64,000 nucleotides of DNA from Alteromonas australica (GCF_000730385.1 NZ_CP008849.1:1302001-1366000), one strand, 5' to 3'. Counted from the first letter of the stretch, positions 41,604 through 52,604 are shown. The notes: generated by a model from the letters alone, not told the origin. Program-made: numbers and translations.

Positions 41604-43154
41604 TTAATTGGTTGGGCGGCGACAATGTGAAAGTCGCTTGACACTGCCATCACTCATTTCTTGCTCTAGAATAACATCAAATTTCCAAAGACGATGTAAA
41701 TGGCGCATCACTTCATCCTTAGACTCCGCTAAGGGAACGTTGTTTTGTGCGATGTATCTTAGAGTTAGTGAGCGGTCACCCCGAATATCAACGCCGTAAA
41801 CCTGAATGTTTGGCTCCAAATTACTTAGGTTATATTGTGCGGAAAGCTTCTCTCTAAGCATTTGGTAGCCACGTCCATCATGAATGGCTGACACCCGTAA
41901 ATGATCACTTTGACTGTCATCTTCTACCGCAAATAGTTTGAAATCTCGCATGAGCTTAGGGGACAAAAATTGGCTAATAAAGCTTTCATCCTTAAAGTTT
42001 TCCATCGCAAAGTGCACTGTCTCTAGCCAGTCTTTTCCTGCGATAGAGGGCAAGTAAGTATAGTCTTCGTCCGTAGGGTTTTGGCACACCCGTTTAATGT
42101 CCATAAACATAGCGAAACCCAGAGCATAGGGGTTAATCCCTGAATAATATGGGCTGTTGTATTCAGGCTGCATGACCACACTTGAGTGGCTATGTAAAAA
42201 CTCCATCATGAAGCGGTCGCTCACCAAGCGTTCGTCATACATTTTATTAAGTATGTGGTAATGCCAGAAGCACGCCCAACCCTCGTTCATAACTTGTGTC
42301 TGCTTTTGCGGATAAAAGTATTGTGAAACCTTTCGCACGATGCGTACGATTTCCCGCTGCCATGGCTCTAGCAAAGGCGCATTCTTTTCAATGAAGTAGA
42401 GCAGATTTTCTTGGGGCTCTTTTGGAAAGCGATGGGACGTTTTTTGCTTGTGTTGAGGAGAGTCCGGTAAGGTTCTCCAAAGTTCATTCACTTGTGATTG
42501 TAAGTAACTCTCCCTTTCTTGCTGGCGATTTCTCTCTTCTTGCAAGGAAATTTTCTGAGGCCGTTTATACCTATCAACACCGTAATTCATCAGTGCATGA
42601 CAAGAATCTAAAATACTTTCAACTTCTTCTATGCCATATTTTTGCTCGCATTTAGCAATGTAATTTTTAGCAAATACAAGGTAGTCGATGATAGAACCAG
42701 CATCGGTCCACGTTTTAAATAAATAATTGCCTTTGAAGAAGGAATTGTGGCCATAACAGGCGTGTGCCATAACCAGTGCTTGCATAGTAATGGTATTTTC
42801 TTCCATTAAATAGGCAATACAGGGGTTTGAGTTAATCACAATCTCATAGGCTAATCCCATGTGCCCGCGGCGGTACTGTTGCTCGGTTTGTATAAACTTT
42901 TTCCCAAAAGACCAATGCGTATAATTTAGCGGCATACCAATACTGGCGTAGGCATCCATCATTTGTTCGGCAGTAATCACCTCTATTTGATTGGGGTAGG
43001 TATCCAGTTTGAAGTCTTTTGCAATACGGTCGATTTCAGCTTCGTATTGCTCAAGCAAGGGAAACGACCAGTCTGGTCCGTCGCTTAATTTGTGGGCGCT
43101 CTGGCTAAGTGGAAGGTCAGACGGGTTGCTTTTATAGGTGGGGAACACAGCCAT
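41604..43154 (-). CDS. SpoVR family protein (YcgB)
   Basis: 516 residues. LSDGPDWSFPLLEQY, MPLNYTHWSFGKKFI, ACYGHNSFFKGNYLF and LMNYGVDRYKRP follow Escherichia coli YcgB closely. The protein belongs to the PrkA-YeaH-SpoVR stress module; its biochemical role is unclear. I start at ATG 43154 with GGAG upstream; the longer frame would overlap yeaH. One base separates it from yeaH. Confidence 0.93.
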   Translation of the reverse strand: MAVFPTYKSNPSDLPLSQSAHKLSDGPDWSFPLLEQYEAEIDRIAKDFKLDTYPNQIEVITAEQMMDAYASIGMPLNYTHWSFGKKFIQTEQQYRRGHMGLAYEIVINSNPCIAYLMEENTITMQALVMAHACYGHNSFFKGNYLFKTWTDAGSIIDYLVFAKNYIAKCEQKYGIEEVESILDSCHALMNYGVDRYKRPQKISLQEERNRQQERESYLQSQVNELWRTLPDSPQHKQKTSHRFPKEPQENLLYFIEKNAPLLEPWQREIVRIVRKVSQYFYPQKQTQVMNEGWACFWHYHILNKMYDERLVSDRFMMEFLHSHSSVVMQPEYNSPYYSGINPYALGFAMFMDIKRVCQNPTDEDYTYLPSIAGKDWLETVHFAMENFKDESFISQFLSPKLMRDFKLFAVEDDSQSDHLRVSAIHDGRGYQMLREKLSAQYNLSNLEPNIQVYGVDIRGDRSLTLRYIAQNNVPLAESKDEVMRHLHRLWKFDVILEQEMSDGSVKRLSHCRRPTN

Positions 43155-43155
43155 G

Positions 43156-44442
43156 TTAAGCTCCTTGCGTATTCGATTGCTCTGTACGCTTAAATAGCTC
43201 TCTAAATACGGGGTAAATATCGCTCTGTGATTGAATGTGCTTACACACAAAATTATCGAAAGATTGGGCGACCTTTTCATACTCCCGCCATAAGCTCTGA
43301 TGCTGGCGTTCAGTAATTTCTATGTAAGCGTAATAGCGTAAGCTCGGCAAAATATCCTTGCTCAATAATTCGCTACAGAAAGGAGAGTCATCGGCCCAGT
43401 TGTCGCCATCAGAAGCTTGTGCAGCATAAATATTCCAGTCGCTATCCTGATAGCGTTCTTGCACAATCTCATTCATCAGTTTAAGTGCGCTAGATACTAT
43501 GGTGCCGCCGGTTTCTTGGGAGTAGAAAAACTCTTGTTCATCCACTTCTTTCGCTTGTGTGTGATGCCGAATATAAACCACTTCAACATTCTCATAGGTT
43601 CGCGTTAAAAAGAGATAAAGTAATATGTAAAAGCGTTTTGCCATGTCTTTTGTGGCTTGATCCATCGAGCCTGAAACATCCATTAAGCAAAACATCACAG
43701 CTTTGCTGGTAGGTACCGGTCGCTTATCGTAATTTTTGAACCTAAGATCGAAGGTATCTATGAAGGGCACCTTCTTAATCTTCGCACTAAGCTGTGCAAT
43801 TTGGTGGCATAATTCAGCATAGTGGGGCGTATGGGTTTGATGTTCTTCTTCTAATGCATTTTGCTGTGCTTCAAGTTCACGCAATTGACGTCTGTCGCTG
43901 GCGGTGAGGGCAATACGACGCGCTACCGCGCCTTTTAAAGAACGAACAATGTCTAGGTTAGAAGGGACGCCATCGGTTTGGTAGCCCGCGCGATAGGTTT
44001 CGTGTTGAACAATTTTGTCGAATTGACTCTTTTTCAAATTGGGCAGGGCTAAGTCATCGAAGAGTAAATCCAAATATTCGTCTTTTGAAATTGAAAAAAC
44101 AAATTCGTCTTGCCCTTCGCCATCGTTACTGGCATCACCTTCTCCCGCTCCTTGGCCCTGACCCGACGGGGGGCGATTAATTTTATCGCCCGCTACAAAT
44201 TGGTCATTTCCAGGGTGAACGGTTTCTCTTTTACCCCCTTTACCTGTATGAAAAATGGGTTCAGAAATATCCCGGGTGGGAATACTGATTTTCTCCCCGG
44301 TATCAAGATCGGTAACTGAACGATTACCAACTGCATCGGAAACCGCGCGCTTAATTTGCTGTTTGTAGCGTTTTAAAAAGCGCTGTCGGTTTACGGTACT
44401 CTTCCCTTTGCTATTGAGCCTTCTGTCAATAAAATGCGCCAT
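43156..44442 (-). CDS. yeaH: YeaH/YhbH family protein (DUF444)
   Basis: 428 residues. [12 protein letters not shown] at the start, the basic segment, a Gly-rich acidic linker (about 95-118) and the C-terminal VWA-like domain with CLMDVSGSM (a MIDAS DxSxS) are typical. It is the partner of PrkA in the starvation-response operon. ATG 44442 fits the family start; GTG 44448 is also in frame. Confidence 0.94.
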   Translation of the reverse strand: MAHFIDRRLNSKGKSTVNRQRFLKRYKQQIKRAVSDAVGNRSVTDLDTGEKISIPTRDISEPIFHTGKGGKRETVHPGNDQFVAGDKINRPPSGQGQGAGEGDASNDGEGQDEFVFSISKDEYLDLLFDDLALPNLKKSQFDKIVQHETYRAGYQTDGVPSNLDIVRSLKGAVARRIALTASDRRQLRELEAQQNALEEEHQTHTPHYAELCHQIAQLSAKIKKVPFIDTFDLRFKNYDKRPVPTSKAVMFCLMDVSGSMDQATKDMAKRFYILLYLFLTRTYENVEVVYIRHHTQAKEVDEQEFFYSQETGGTIVSSALKLMNEIVQERYQDSDWNIYAAQASDGDNWADDSPFCSELLSKDILPSLRYYAYIEITERQHQSLWREYEKVAQSFDNFVCKHIQSQSDIYPVFRELFKRTEQSNTQGA

Positions 44443-44498
44443 AAGCACCTGCTAATCAATGAGTGAACAGCCAAATTTGCGTCGCCCCTCAGCGAGGG

Positions 44499-46421
44499 TT
44501 ACGACGCCTTACGCACCCGCAGATACCATTCACATAAAAGCCTGACTTGCTTTTGGGTGTAGCCTTTTTCTGTCATGCGATTAACGAAATCATCATGCTT
44601 TTTCTGCTCTTCAGCAGAACCTTTGGTGTTAAAGGAAATAACCGGTAGTAGGTCTTCGGTGTTAGAGAACATTTTTTTCTCAATCACGGTTCTCAATTTT
44701 TCGTAACTTGTCCACGCTGGGTTTTTACCACCGTTATTGGCCCTTGCTCTCAGTACAAAGTTAACGATTTCATTTCTAAAATCTTTGGGATTGCTGATAC
44801 CCGCGGGCTTTTCAGTTTTCTCCAATTCTGCATTTAATGAGCCTCTGTCAAACAGTTGCCCCGTTTCTGGATCGCGATATTCCTGGTCTTGTATCCAAAA
44901 ATCAGCATAGGTGACATAGCGATCAAATAAGTTTTGTCCATACTCAGAGTAAGATTCTAAATAGGCGGTTTGAATTTCTTTACCAATAAACTCAACATAC
45001 TTAGGTATCAGGAACCCTTTAAGGTGTTCTAAATACTGCTCGCTAATTTCTTGCGGGAATTGCTCCCTTTCTATTTGTCGTTCAAGCACATAAAAAAGAT
45101 GAACGGGGTTGGCAGCCACTTCTTGATGATCGAAGTTGAATACACGCGACAAAATCTTAAATGCGAAACGGGTGGACAGCCCCTCCATACCTTCATCGAC
45201 ACCAGCATAATCGCGGTACTCTTGGTACGATTTGGCTTTAGGGTCGGTGTCTTTAAGGCTTTCGCCATCGTACACCCGCATTTTAGAAAAAATGCTGGAG
45301 TTTTCTGGCTCTTTTAGGCGAGACAACACGGTAAATTGCGCCAAACATGCGAGTGTATCGGGGGCACAGGGCGCACCACTGAGCTCGCTGCTATCAAGCA
45401 ATTTTTGGTATATTTTGATTTCTTCGCTTACTCGCAAGCAATAAGGCACTTTGACAATATAGACACGGTCTAAAAATGCCTCGTTGTTTTTATTATTTCT
45501 GAATGTCTGCCATTCTGACTCGTTTGAATGAGCGAGAATAAGCCCGTCAAATGGAAGCGCCGAAAAGCCTTCTGTCGGGTTATAGTTGCCTTCTTGTGTT
45601 GCTGTTAATAAAGGATGGAGCACTTTAATAGGTGCCTTAAACATCTCTACAAATTCCATCAACCCTTGGTTGGCTTTACACAACGAGCCTGAGTAACTGT
45701 ATGCATCAGGATCATTTTGAGCAAACTGCTCTAATCGACGAATATCTACCTTGCCGACAAGCGCCGAAATATCTTGGTTGTTTTCATCTCCAGGCTCTGT
45801 CTTAGCGATACCAACTTGATCCAACACGGAAGGGTAAACCCTAACCACTTTGAATTGTGTGATGTCGCCATTAAATTCATGCAAGCGCTTGCGCGCCCAA
45901 GGCGACATAATTGTTTTTAGGTAGCGGGAAGGGATGCCATATTCCTGCTCTAGTAGGTGACCATCTTCTTGCGCGTCGAAAAGGCAGAAAGGATGATCAT
46001 TAACCGGAGAGCCTTTCAATATATAAATAGGCACTTGCTGCATTAATGCTTTGAGCTTTTCAGCGAGTGACGACTTCCCCCCGCCTACAGGACCAAGCAA
46101 ATACAGAATTTGCTTTCGCTCTTCTAACCCTTGGGCGGCATGTTTTAAATACGACACAATTTGTTCAATGGCTTCTTCCATTCCATAGAATTCATTGAAC
46201 GCTGGATAGCGTGAAATAACGCGATTAGAAAAGATGCGACTCAGCGCAGGATCGGTGGAGGTGTCCACCATGTTAGGTTCACCAATGGCTTTGAGTAAAC
46301 GTTCCGCAGCATTTGCATAAGCCATAGCATCTGACTTGCAAATATCTAGGAACTCTTGGATGCTGAACTCTTCCTGCTTTCGCTCTTCGTAGCGACTTTG
46401 ATAATGTTCGAAGATACCCAT
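44499..46421 (-). CDS. prkA: PrkA family serine kinase / AAA+ protein (YeaG)
   Basis: 640 residues. The AAA N-terminal part has Walker A GPVGGGKSS (110-118) and LILAHSNESEW; the C-terminal part is the PrkA kinase-like domain. In Escherichia coli YeaG responds to nitrogen starvation and other stresses. It is first in the operon prkA-yeaH-spoVR. A 57-base gap to yeaH has no visible terminator. Confidence 0.95.
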   Translation of the reverse strand: MGIFEHYQSRYEERKQEEFSIQEFLDICKSDAMAYANAAERLLKAIGEPNMVDTSTDPALSRIFSNRVISRYPAFNEFYGMEEAIEQIVSYLKHAAQGLEERKQILYLLGPVGGGKSSLAEKLKALMQQVPIYILKGSPVNDHPFCLFDAQEDGHLLEQEYGIPSRYLKTIMSPWARKRLHEFNGDITQFKVVRVYPSVLDQVGIAKTEPGDENNQDISALVGKVDIRRLEQFAQNDPDAYSYSGSLCKANQGLMEFVEMFKAPIKVLHPLLTATQEGNYNPTEGFSALPFDGLILAHSNESEWQTFRNNKNNEAFLDRVYIVKVPYCLRVSEEIKIYQKLLDSSELSGAPCAPDTLACLAQFTVLSRLKEPENSSIFSKMRVYDGESLKDTDPKAKSYQEYRDYAGVDEGMEGLSTRFAFKILSRVFNFDHQEVAANPVHLFYVLERQIEREQFPQEISEQYLEHLKGFLIPKYVEFIGKEIQTAYLESYSEYGQNLFDRYVTYADFWIQDQEYRDPETGQLFDRGSLNAELEKTEKPAGISNPKDFRNEIVNFVLRARANNGGKNPAWTSYEKLRTVIEKKMFSNTEDLLPVISFNTKGSAEEQKKHDDFVNRMTEKGYTQKQVRLLCEWYLRVRKAS

Positions 46422-46516
46422 AAATACCCCTAAAAAACGGTTGCCCGTAATTTCATCTTAGACGGTATTGGGAAAAATGGGAGGGATTTACACTAGACTT
46501 TCGACGGGTGACATGA

Positions 46517-46544
46517 AAAAGCCCGTTAATGTAAACGGGCTTTT
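46517..46544 (-). terminator. Terminator of sodB
   Basis: AAAAGCCCGTT-AATGTA-AACGGGCTTTT; T run on both strands, so it may work both ways. Confidence 0.85.
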
Positions 46545-46574
46545 AAAGGTATATTAAATAACGTAACTTCGAGA

Positions 46575-47159
46575 TTACTTAGCGAAGTTTTCGTTACCAA
46601 ATTCCCAGTTAACTAATGCCCAGAAGTTTTCTAGGTACTTAGGACGCGCATTACGGTAATCGATGTAGTAAGCGTGTTCCCAAAGGTCAACCGTCAATAC
46701 AGGTGTGTATTCTTCGCCAGAGATAGGCGTTTCTGCATTGCTAGTATTAACAATGTCTAGGCTACCGTCTGCTGTTTTAACAAGCCAAGTCCAGCTTGAG
46801 CCAAAGTTATTAACTGCTTTGTCGTTAAACGCTGCTTGGAAGTCTGCAAACGAGCCCCATTTAGCGTTAATAGCTTCAGCTAGGTCGCCAGTTGGCTCAC
46901 CGCCGCCATTTGGGCTTAGGCAGTGCCAGTAGAACGTGTGGTTCCATACTTGCGCCGCATTGTTAAATACACCACCTTCAGAAGACTTGATAATTTCTTC
47001 AAGGCTTTTGCTTTCCATGTCTGTACCTTCAACTAAGCCATTTAGCTTAGTTACATAGGTTGCGTGATGCTTGCCATAGTGGTAGTCCAGCGTCTCAGAA
47101 GAGATATGCGGTTCAAGTGCATTTTTTTCGTATGGTAATGCTGGTAGTTCAAAAGCCAT
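46575..47159 (-). CDS. sodB: Superoxide dismutase, Fe type
   Basis: 194 residues, the usual SodB length. Metal ligands are in [18 protein letters not shown] and [19 protein letters not shown] and SSWTWLV fit the Fe rather than the Mn type. It removes superoxide in the cytoplasm. GGAG lies seven bases before the ATG; the AGACCG just after it could pair with the candidate small RNA at 36502. Confidence 0.97.
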   Translation of the reverse strand: MAFELPALPYEKNALEPHISSETLDYHYGKHHATYVTKLNGLVEGTDMESKSLEEIIKSSEGGVFNNAAQVWNHTFYWHCLSPNGGGEPTGDLAEAINAKWGSFADFQAAFNDKAVNNFGSSWTWLVKTADGSLDIVNTSNAETPISGEEYTPVLTVDLWEHAYYIDYRNARPKYLENFWALVNWEFGNENFAK

Positions 47160-47566
47160 ATCGGTCTCCGTTTTTGGTTTCGTGTTTTGCGTCGTGAAGC
47201 TCGCTATGCCTGTTCGGCGAGCTTAATTCCTTCGTATATTACAACTAATTGTCCGCTTAATGATATCAAAAGCGTGACATAGATGTAGGGGTAAATTTTG
47301 ATAACTCAATGACAAATTTATGAAAATTAGGTGCAATAATGAATACAACCCTGTTCTTCGCATTTATCGACCCAGTATAGGTAGAGGGGGGCGCGAATAA
47401 CAGATCACCTTTTTTCAGCCACGCATAGTGACGTTTTCATCATAGCGTAGGGGAATTTCACGTTTCTGACCATGAATAGTCGCCCCATTTTGTGGTAATC
47501 TGCTCTTGATTTCCAACACGTTGGTTCCCACATTTATGTGAATCAACTTTCCGCTGAGAGGATCCA
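47160..47566. other. Divergent control region of sodB and grxD
   Basis: 406 bases without a gene. It must hold both promoters and leaders. I see AT-rich stretches around 47280-47350 but no operator that I can name with confidence. Confidence 0.5.
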
Positions 47567-47917
47567 ATGGATAATACTGAAACGCAATCCACTGTTGAAC
47601 GAATTAAACAACAGATTGAAGAAAACGCTATTCTTCTATATATGAAAGGTTCACCTAAGCTTCCTAGCTGTGGTTTTTCTGCGCAAGCGTCTCAAGCGCT
47701 TATGTCGTGTGGCGAACCTTTTGCTTATGTAGATATTCTGCAAAACCCAGATATTCGTGCTGAATTGCCAAAGTACGCGAACTGGCCTACTTTTCCTCAA
47801 TTATGGGTAGACGGTGAACTTGTGGGTGGCTGTGACATCATTATTGAAATGTTCCAGCAGAACGAATTACAGCCACTTATTAAAGAAGTTGCTGAAAAAA
47901 ATAAGCAAGAAGACTAG
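47567..47917 (+). CDS. grxD: Monothiol glutaredoxin Grx4
   Basis: 116 residues with the CGFS active site (Cys35 in LPSCGFSAQ), WPTFPQLWVDGELVGG and GGCDIIIEM for glutathione binding. It carries [2Fe-2S] clusters and delivers them, with BolA partners, in iron homeostasis. It sits back to back with sodB, another iron gene. Confidence 0.97.
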   Translation: MDNTETQSTVERIKQQIEENAILLYMKGSPKLPSCGFSAQASQALMSCGEPFAYVDILQNPDIRAELPKYANWPTFPQLWVDGELVGGCDIIIEMFQQNELQPLIKEVAEKNKQED

Positions 47918-47933
47918 TTTAAAAAATAGTATT

Positions 47934-47960
47934 AAAAAACCGGCTTTATGCCGGTTTTTT
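47934..47960 (+). terminator. Terminator of grxD
   Basis: AAAAAACCGGC-TTTAT-GCCGGTTTTTT. Confidence 0.9.
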
Positions 47961-48232
47961 CAATTAAAAAGCCCTCATTTACCTTCACTTTTATCTCCCT
48001 CAAATACCTATAGACAGCTCAGAAAATAAAATCCTCTACGCCAATAAAATAAATAATTTTTTTCACTAAAATTGTTTGTTTTTTAGTGGCTTACGCTCTA
48101 TAAAAATGCAGTGCTGACGTCTTGTTGTCAGTGTTGAAGGTATAAAAAATAACATCTCCCTGGGCACATTTTTCGCAATGAATTTGCACATAATAATAAA
48201 AATGGCTTACAGGGCAAATCCGGGAAACCATT
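47961..48232. other. Upstream region of the first TonB receptor
   Basis: About 270 AT-rich bases without a gene. A TATAAA at about 48101 and T-rich tracts are seen, but no clear operator. Confidence 0.45.
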
Positions 48233-50839
48233 ATGAACACACGCTTGTCTTTATTGACAAAAAACGTCCGATCCGTGCTTGCTGCTTCAGCTGCATTTTC
48301 TGTTATGGCCACTGCGCCTGTTTATGCTCAAGAAGCGGAAACGGAAGCCAAAGCAGAAGATTATGAGCAAATAGCCATCGTAGGCTCTCGTGCAGCACCG
48401 CGTTCCGTTGCTGATTCTGCGGTACCTATTGATATTATTTCTGATGAAGAGTTTAAGCAGCAGGGCGCTACCGATATGGTGTCTATGATGCAAACTGTGG
48501 TGCCGTCATTCAACGTGAACGACCAACCAATTAATGACGCTTCAACCTTAGTACGCCCTGCCAACCTGCGTGGTATGGCATCGGACCACACCCTCGTTTT
48601 AGTGAATGGTAAGCGTCGCCACCGTTCTGCCGTGATTACCTTTTTAGGCGGCGGTTTATCTGATGGGGCACAGGGTCCTGATATTTCTGTTATTCCAGCG
48701 GCAGCGCTAAAGCAAGTTGAAGTATTGCGTGATGGTGCAGCAGCACAATACGGTTCAGATGCTATTGCAGGGGTCATTAACTTTGTTCTTAACGATGCCT
48801 CAGAAGGGGGCTCGTTTGAAGCGCGTTATGGCTCTTACTACGAAGGCGATGGTGACATGATTCAGCTTGCGGGTAATGTAGGCATGCCTTTATCTGAAAA
48901 CGGGTTTATCAACCTGTCGGCTGAATATCGCACTGCCGACGACACCTCTCGAAGCGTACAGCGTGACGACGCCGCAGAGCTTATTGCCGGTGGGAATAGC
49001 TTTGTCGCTGACCCAGCGCAAGTGTGGGGGTCTCCTGAAATTAAATACGACGTTAAGTTATTTGCTAACCTAGGTTTAACGTTATCCGACACCAGCGAAG
49101 CCTATATGTTTGGTAACTATGCTGAACGTGAAGTGGAAGGTGGTTTCTATTTCCGTAACCCCCACAACCGTGGTGGTGTTTACGATGGTGGCATTGAAGC
49201 GGCCGATATTGATGGTGATGGCGTTATTGGTGAAGACGAAGGTTATCAATTACTTTTAGTGGGCGATTTAACGGGCGATATGTCGGGTAATTGCCCCACC
49301 GATATTCGTGTTGGTGACAATGTCCTTGATAACCAAACGTACATCGATCAAGTGCAGAATAACCCTGACTGTTTTGCGTTCAACGAAATTCTACCCGGTG
49401 GCTTTACTCCAAGGTTCGGTGGTGTGGTAACCGACATGTCGTTGGTCTTTGGTACCAAAGGTGAGCTAGAAAACGACATTACCTACGATGTAAGCCTAAA
49501 CCTTGGGGAAAACGAAGTTGATTTCCTCATAAGCAATACGATTAACCCGTCGTTAGGGCCAGATACCCCTTTTGAATTTAGTCCGGGCCGTTATATTCAG
49601 TCTGAACAAACGTTGGATATCGACTTTACTAAGCCCTTCGAGATGGGCTTGTACGAACCTTTATTTGTTGCCTCCGGTTTCCAATATCGCCATGAAAGCT
49701 ATGAAAGTATTGCGGGTGACACTGCGTCTTATGAAATTGGGCCACTAGCCACACAAGGGTTTGGCATAGGGTCAAATGGTTTCCCTGGTTTAGCGGCTAA
49801 CAGTCAAGGTGAAGTGTCTCGTCACAACATTGCATTTTACGTAGACGCTGAAGCCTACGTGACTGAGAACTTTATGTTAGCAGCAGCATTGCGCTATGAA
49901 GACTATTCCGATTTTGGTGATACCACCAAAGGTAAAATTGCGTTTCGATGGCAGGCGCTGGAAGACATTGCATTTCGTGGTGCTTATTCAACTGGATTTA
50001 AAGCACCCACGCTGGGGCAAAGTAATGTTCGTAACGTGACCACCGCATTTGGTACTAACGGCGAACTTATTGACCGTGCAACATTGCCGCCTACCGACCC
50101 TGTCTCGGTGCTAAAAGGTGGGGAAGCGCTAACACCAGAAGAATCTGAAAGCATCACATTTGGTATTGTGGCTAATTTCGATAGTGGCCTATTTATTACT
50201 GCAGATTACTACAATATTGAAGTTACCGATCGTATCAGTACAGCATCGGGTATTGAGTTAACCGATGAAGATATTGCTATCTTGTTAGAGCAAGGTATCG
50301 ACGATGCGTCTAGTTTCTCTGAAATCAGCTTCTTTACCAATGACTTTGATACAACCACTGAAGGTGTGGATGTGGTGGCTAACTACAGCATGGAAATGCT
50401 GGGTGGCGATACTAAGTTCTCCCTTGCGTACAACTGGACATCGACCACAGTGGATGAAGCATCACCGAATATTTCAGAAGAACGTATCCGCATGTTAGAA
50501 GATAACCTGCCAGCAGTGCGTTACAGCGCGACAGCGAATCACACTAATGGTGATTGGCGTGTGCTTGCACGTTTGAATTATTACGGTAGCATTTTTGAAG
50601 ATCACTTAGATTCAGCGTTACCTATCGACAAGGTAGGTTCTGAATTTACCGTAGATTTAGAGGTAGCATACAATGTTTCGGAAGAGTTTACCGTGACGGT
50701 TGGTGCGAAGAACGCCTTTGATGAATACCCAGATGAAAATACCCAATATGCAGGCATTGCAGGTTCATTGTATCCGACTACGTCTCCCATCGGCATCAAT
50801 GGTGGTTTCTATTACCTGAGAGGTATGTACACCTTCTAA
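48233..50839 (+). CDS. TonB-dependent receptor without signalling domain
   Basis: 868 residues, outer membrane. Signal peptide (cleavage near VYA-QE, about residue 33), plug domain (about 45-170, with VNGKRRHRSAVITFLGGGLSDGAQGPDIS and QYGSDAIAGVINFVL) and beta-barrel ending in Phe (YYLRGMYTF). A DIDGDGVIGEDEG loop looks like a calcium-binding site. The ligand is unknown. It is a paralogue of the receptor at 52674, with near-identical plug segments, but lacks its N-terminal STN domain. Confidence 0.94.
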   Translation: MNTRLSLLTKNVRSVLAASAAFSVMATAPVYAQEAETEAKAEDYEQIAIVGSRAAPRSVADSAVPIDIISDEEFKQQGATDMVSMMQTVVPSFNVNDQPINDASTLVRPANLRGMASDHTLVLVNGKRRHRSAVITFLGGGLSDGAQGPDISVIPAAALKQVEVLRDGAAAQYGSDAIAGVINFVLNDASEGGSFEARYGSYYEGDGDMIQLAGNVGMPLSENGFINLSAEYRTADDTSRSVQRDDAAELIAGGNSFVADPAQVWGSPEIKYDVKLFANLGLTLSDTSEAYMFGNYAEREVEGGFYFRNPHNRGGVYDGGIEAADIDGDGVIGEDEGYQLLLVGDLTGDMSGNCPTDIRVGDNVLDNQTYIDQVQNNPDCFAFNEILPGGFTPRFGGVVTDMSLVFGTKGELENDITYDVSLNLGENEVDFLISNTINPSLGPDTPFEFSPGRYIQSEQTLDIDFTKPFEMGLYEPLFVASGFQYRHESYESIAGDTASYEIGPLATQGFGIGSNGFPGLAANSQGEVSRHNIAFYVDAEAYVTENFMLAAALRYEDYSDFGDTTKGKIAFRWQALEDIAFRGAYSTGFKAPTLGQSNVRNVTTAFGTNGELIDRATLPPTDPVSVLKGGEALTPEESESITFGIVANFDSGLFITADYYNIEVTDRISTASGIELTDEDIAILLEQGIDDASSFSEISFFTNDFDTTTEGVDVVANYSMEMLGGDTKFSLAYNWTSTTVDEASPNISEERIRMLEDNLPAVRYSATANHTNGDWRVLARLNYYGSIFEDHLDSALPIDKVGSEFTVDLEVAYNVSEEFTVTVGAKNAFDEYPDENTQYAGIAGSLYPTTSPIGINGGFYYLRGMYTF

Positions 50840-50853
50840 AAACTGAAACCGGA

Positions 50854-50885
50854 CAAAAGGGAGCGTTGCTCCCTTTTGTTTTTTT
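50854..50885 (+). terminator. Terminator of the first TonB receptor
   Basis: CAAAAGGGAGC-GTT-GCTCCCTTTTG and seven T. Confidence 0.92.
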
Positions 50886-50977
50886 CTTACAGGGCTTTTA
50901 AATTTAATGCAAAAAGTACCATTAATTGGCATGATAAGTGTCTTACGTTCAGCAAATTGAAACACCATCCTAAAAAT

Positions 50978-51538
50978 ATGACCACGAAGTCGACAGTCGC
51001 CGAAACCTTTCTTAAATATCGCTCTAAGCTTATGCGTGCAGTGAGTGCTATTGTTGGCGCTGATGATATCGAAGACATCGTTCAAGAAGCCTTTATAAAA
51101 AGTTACGAAGCCGAGTTAAAACAAGAGATACGCTACGAGCGTACGTATATGCTAAAGACGGCGCGTAATTTAGCGTTGAACCATATTGCAAAAGCAGAAA
51201 ATAAAAATAAACAAACTGTAGATGATATGGATTTTTTGCCTCACGAACTGGTGGGGTACAGCCTAGAAAAAAATGTAGAAAGTAAAGAGCGTTTTATTCA
51301 CTTTTGCCGAGCCACAGATACGCTATCTGCGGATGTGAAACGGGTCTTTTTACTGAAAAAAGTTTATGGCATGCGACAGAAAGATATCGCTGAGTTGGTG
51401 GGACTGAGTGAAAGTACGGTAGAAAAGCATGTCGCCAAAGGTTTAATGTTATGTTCCCGCTATTTAGCCGAACTAGCAAAAGATAACGTGCCCGCCCCGT
51501 TATCTAAAAAAGACAATCAGGACATCAGCCGTAGTTAA
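50978..51538 (+). CDS. ECF sigma factor, FecI-like
   Basis: 186 residues. Region 2 has DDIEDIVQEAFIKSYEAE and region 4 has YGMRQKDIAELVGLSESTVEKHVAKGL. I start at ATG 50978 (MTTKSTVAETF); the frame opens earlier, but those codons lie in the leader after the receptor terminator. One base separates its stop from the fecR-like gene, so the two are coupled. Its likely targets are the two neighbouring receptors. Confidence 0.92.
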   Translation: MTTKSTVAETFLKYRSKLMRAVSAIVGADDIEDIVQEAFIKSYEAELKQEIRYERTYMLKTARNLALNHIAKAENKNKQTVDDMDFLPHELVGYSLEKNVESKERFIHFCRATDTLSADVKRVFLLKKVYGMRQKDIAELVGLSESTVEKHVAKGLMLCSRYLAELAKDNVPAPLSKKDNQDISRS

Positions 51539-51539
51539 C

Positions 51540-52604
51540 ATGAACAATATTCGTCAATTCTCCAGTAAAGAAGATATTCAAGAGCAGGCTTGTCTTTGGA
51601 TTAGTCGTCTTGATCGCGAGTTAACAGGTAATGAAAAAGACGCCCTTGAAGCTTGGTTGAAAGAAAGTAAAGCCCATAGAAAAGCATTACTTGAAGCGGC
51701 CAGTTTGTGGGATGACATGTCAGTGTTAAACGAATTAAGTGGTTTGTTCCCTAGACAGCCTACCAGTGCTGCCAAAGAAGCAAAGCAAACACGACGACTT
51801 CGCACCCGAGCTAAGTGGAGTATTGCCGCCGCCTTTTTAGTTATGGCCGTGGCGGTAGGGGTGCTACTTGAACAAACATGGCTTAATAACACGCCCGTAC
51901 TTGCAAGCATCACGGAAAAAGTAGAAACCGGTGTTGGCGAGCAAAAAAATATTACGCTTGCAGATGGGTCTAAGCTGCATCTGAATACCGACTCTATCGT
52001 TACCGTAGATTTCACGGAAAACGCGCGTAATATCGTGTTGCTAAGAGGCGAAGCTCACTTTGATGTTGCCCATGATACGTCACGCCCTTTTACGGTAACA
52101 GCGGGCAACAATACCGTTACCGCCGTGGGCACAGCATTTAACATGCAGTACGTAGATGATCAGGCTTTTGAATTGGTTGTTACCGACGGTAAAGTGTTGG
52201 TGGCAGACAGGTTCAATACGTTTAACCGCCAAGGTTCCTTGTTTAGTAATAAACCCAATTCAGAAGAAGGGTTATTGCTATACGCCGGTGAAAAAGCGGT
52301 GGTGAAGGGGAAAGTTGAAGAAAAAGAGAACCTTTCAAAAAATGACATTGATGACGATTTAGCATGGCAAAAAGGCATGATAGTGTTTAAAGGTGAACCT
52401 CTTGAGTCTGTGTTAGAAGAAATAGGCCGTTACACACCTGTACGCTTTTCTATTAGCGACGAGGGATTAAAGCGTCGGCGTGTTGCAGGCTACTTTAAAG
52501 TTGGTGACATAGAAGGCCTATTAGGGGCGCTTAAAAACAGCTTTAATATAGAATACGAAAAAATAACCGAAACCAGCATACAGCTTTCTGTGGCTTCAAG
52601 TTAA
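51540..52604 (+). CDS. FecR-like anti-sigma / sigma regulator
   Basis: 354 residues. The N-terminal cytoplasmic DUF4880 part (ACLWISRLDRELTGNEKDALEAWL), one membrane segment (about 93-110), the periplasmic FecR domain (ITLADGSKLHLNTDSIVTVDF... GEAHFDVAHDTSRPFTV... VGTAFNMQY) and a C-terminal secretin-like DUF4974 part (about 270-350). It should pass the signal from the receptor STN domain to the sigma factor. Confidence 0.92.
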   Translation: MNNIRQFSSKEDIQEQACLWISRLDRELTGNEKDALEAWLKESKAHRKALLEAASLWDDMSVLNELSGLFPRQPTSAAKEAKQTRRLRTRAKWSIAAAFLVMAVAVGVLLEQTWLNNTPVLASITEKVETGVGEQKNITLADGSKLHLNTDSIVTVDFTENARNIVLLRGEAHFDVAHDTSRPFTVTAGNNTVTAVGTAFNMQYVDDQAFELVVTDGKVLVADRFNTFNRQGSLFSNKPNSEEGLLLYAGEKAVVKGKVEEKENLSKNDIDDDLAWQKGMIVFKGEPLESVLEEIGRYTPVRFSISDEGLKRRRVAGYFKVGDIEGLLGALKNSFNIEYEKITETSIQLSVASS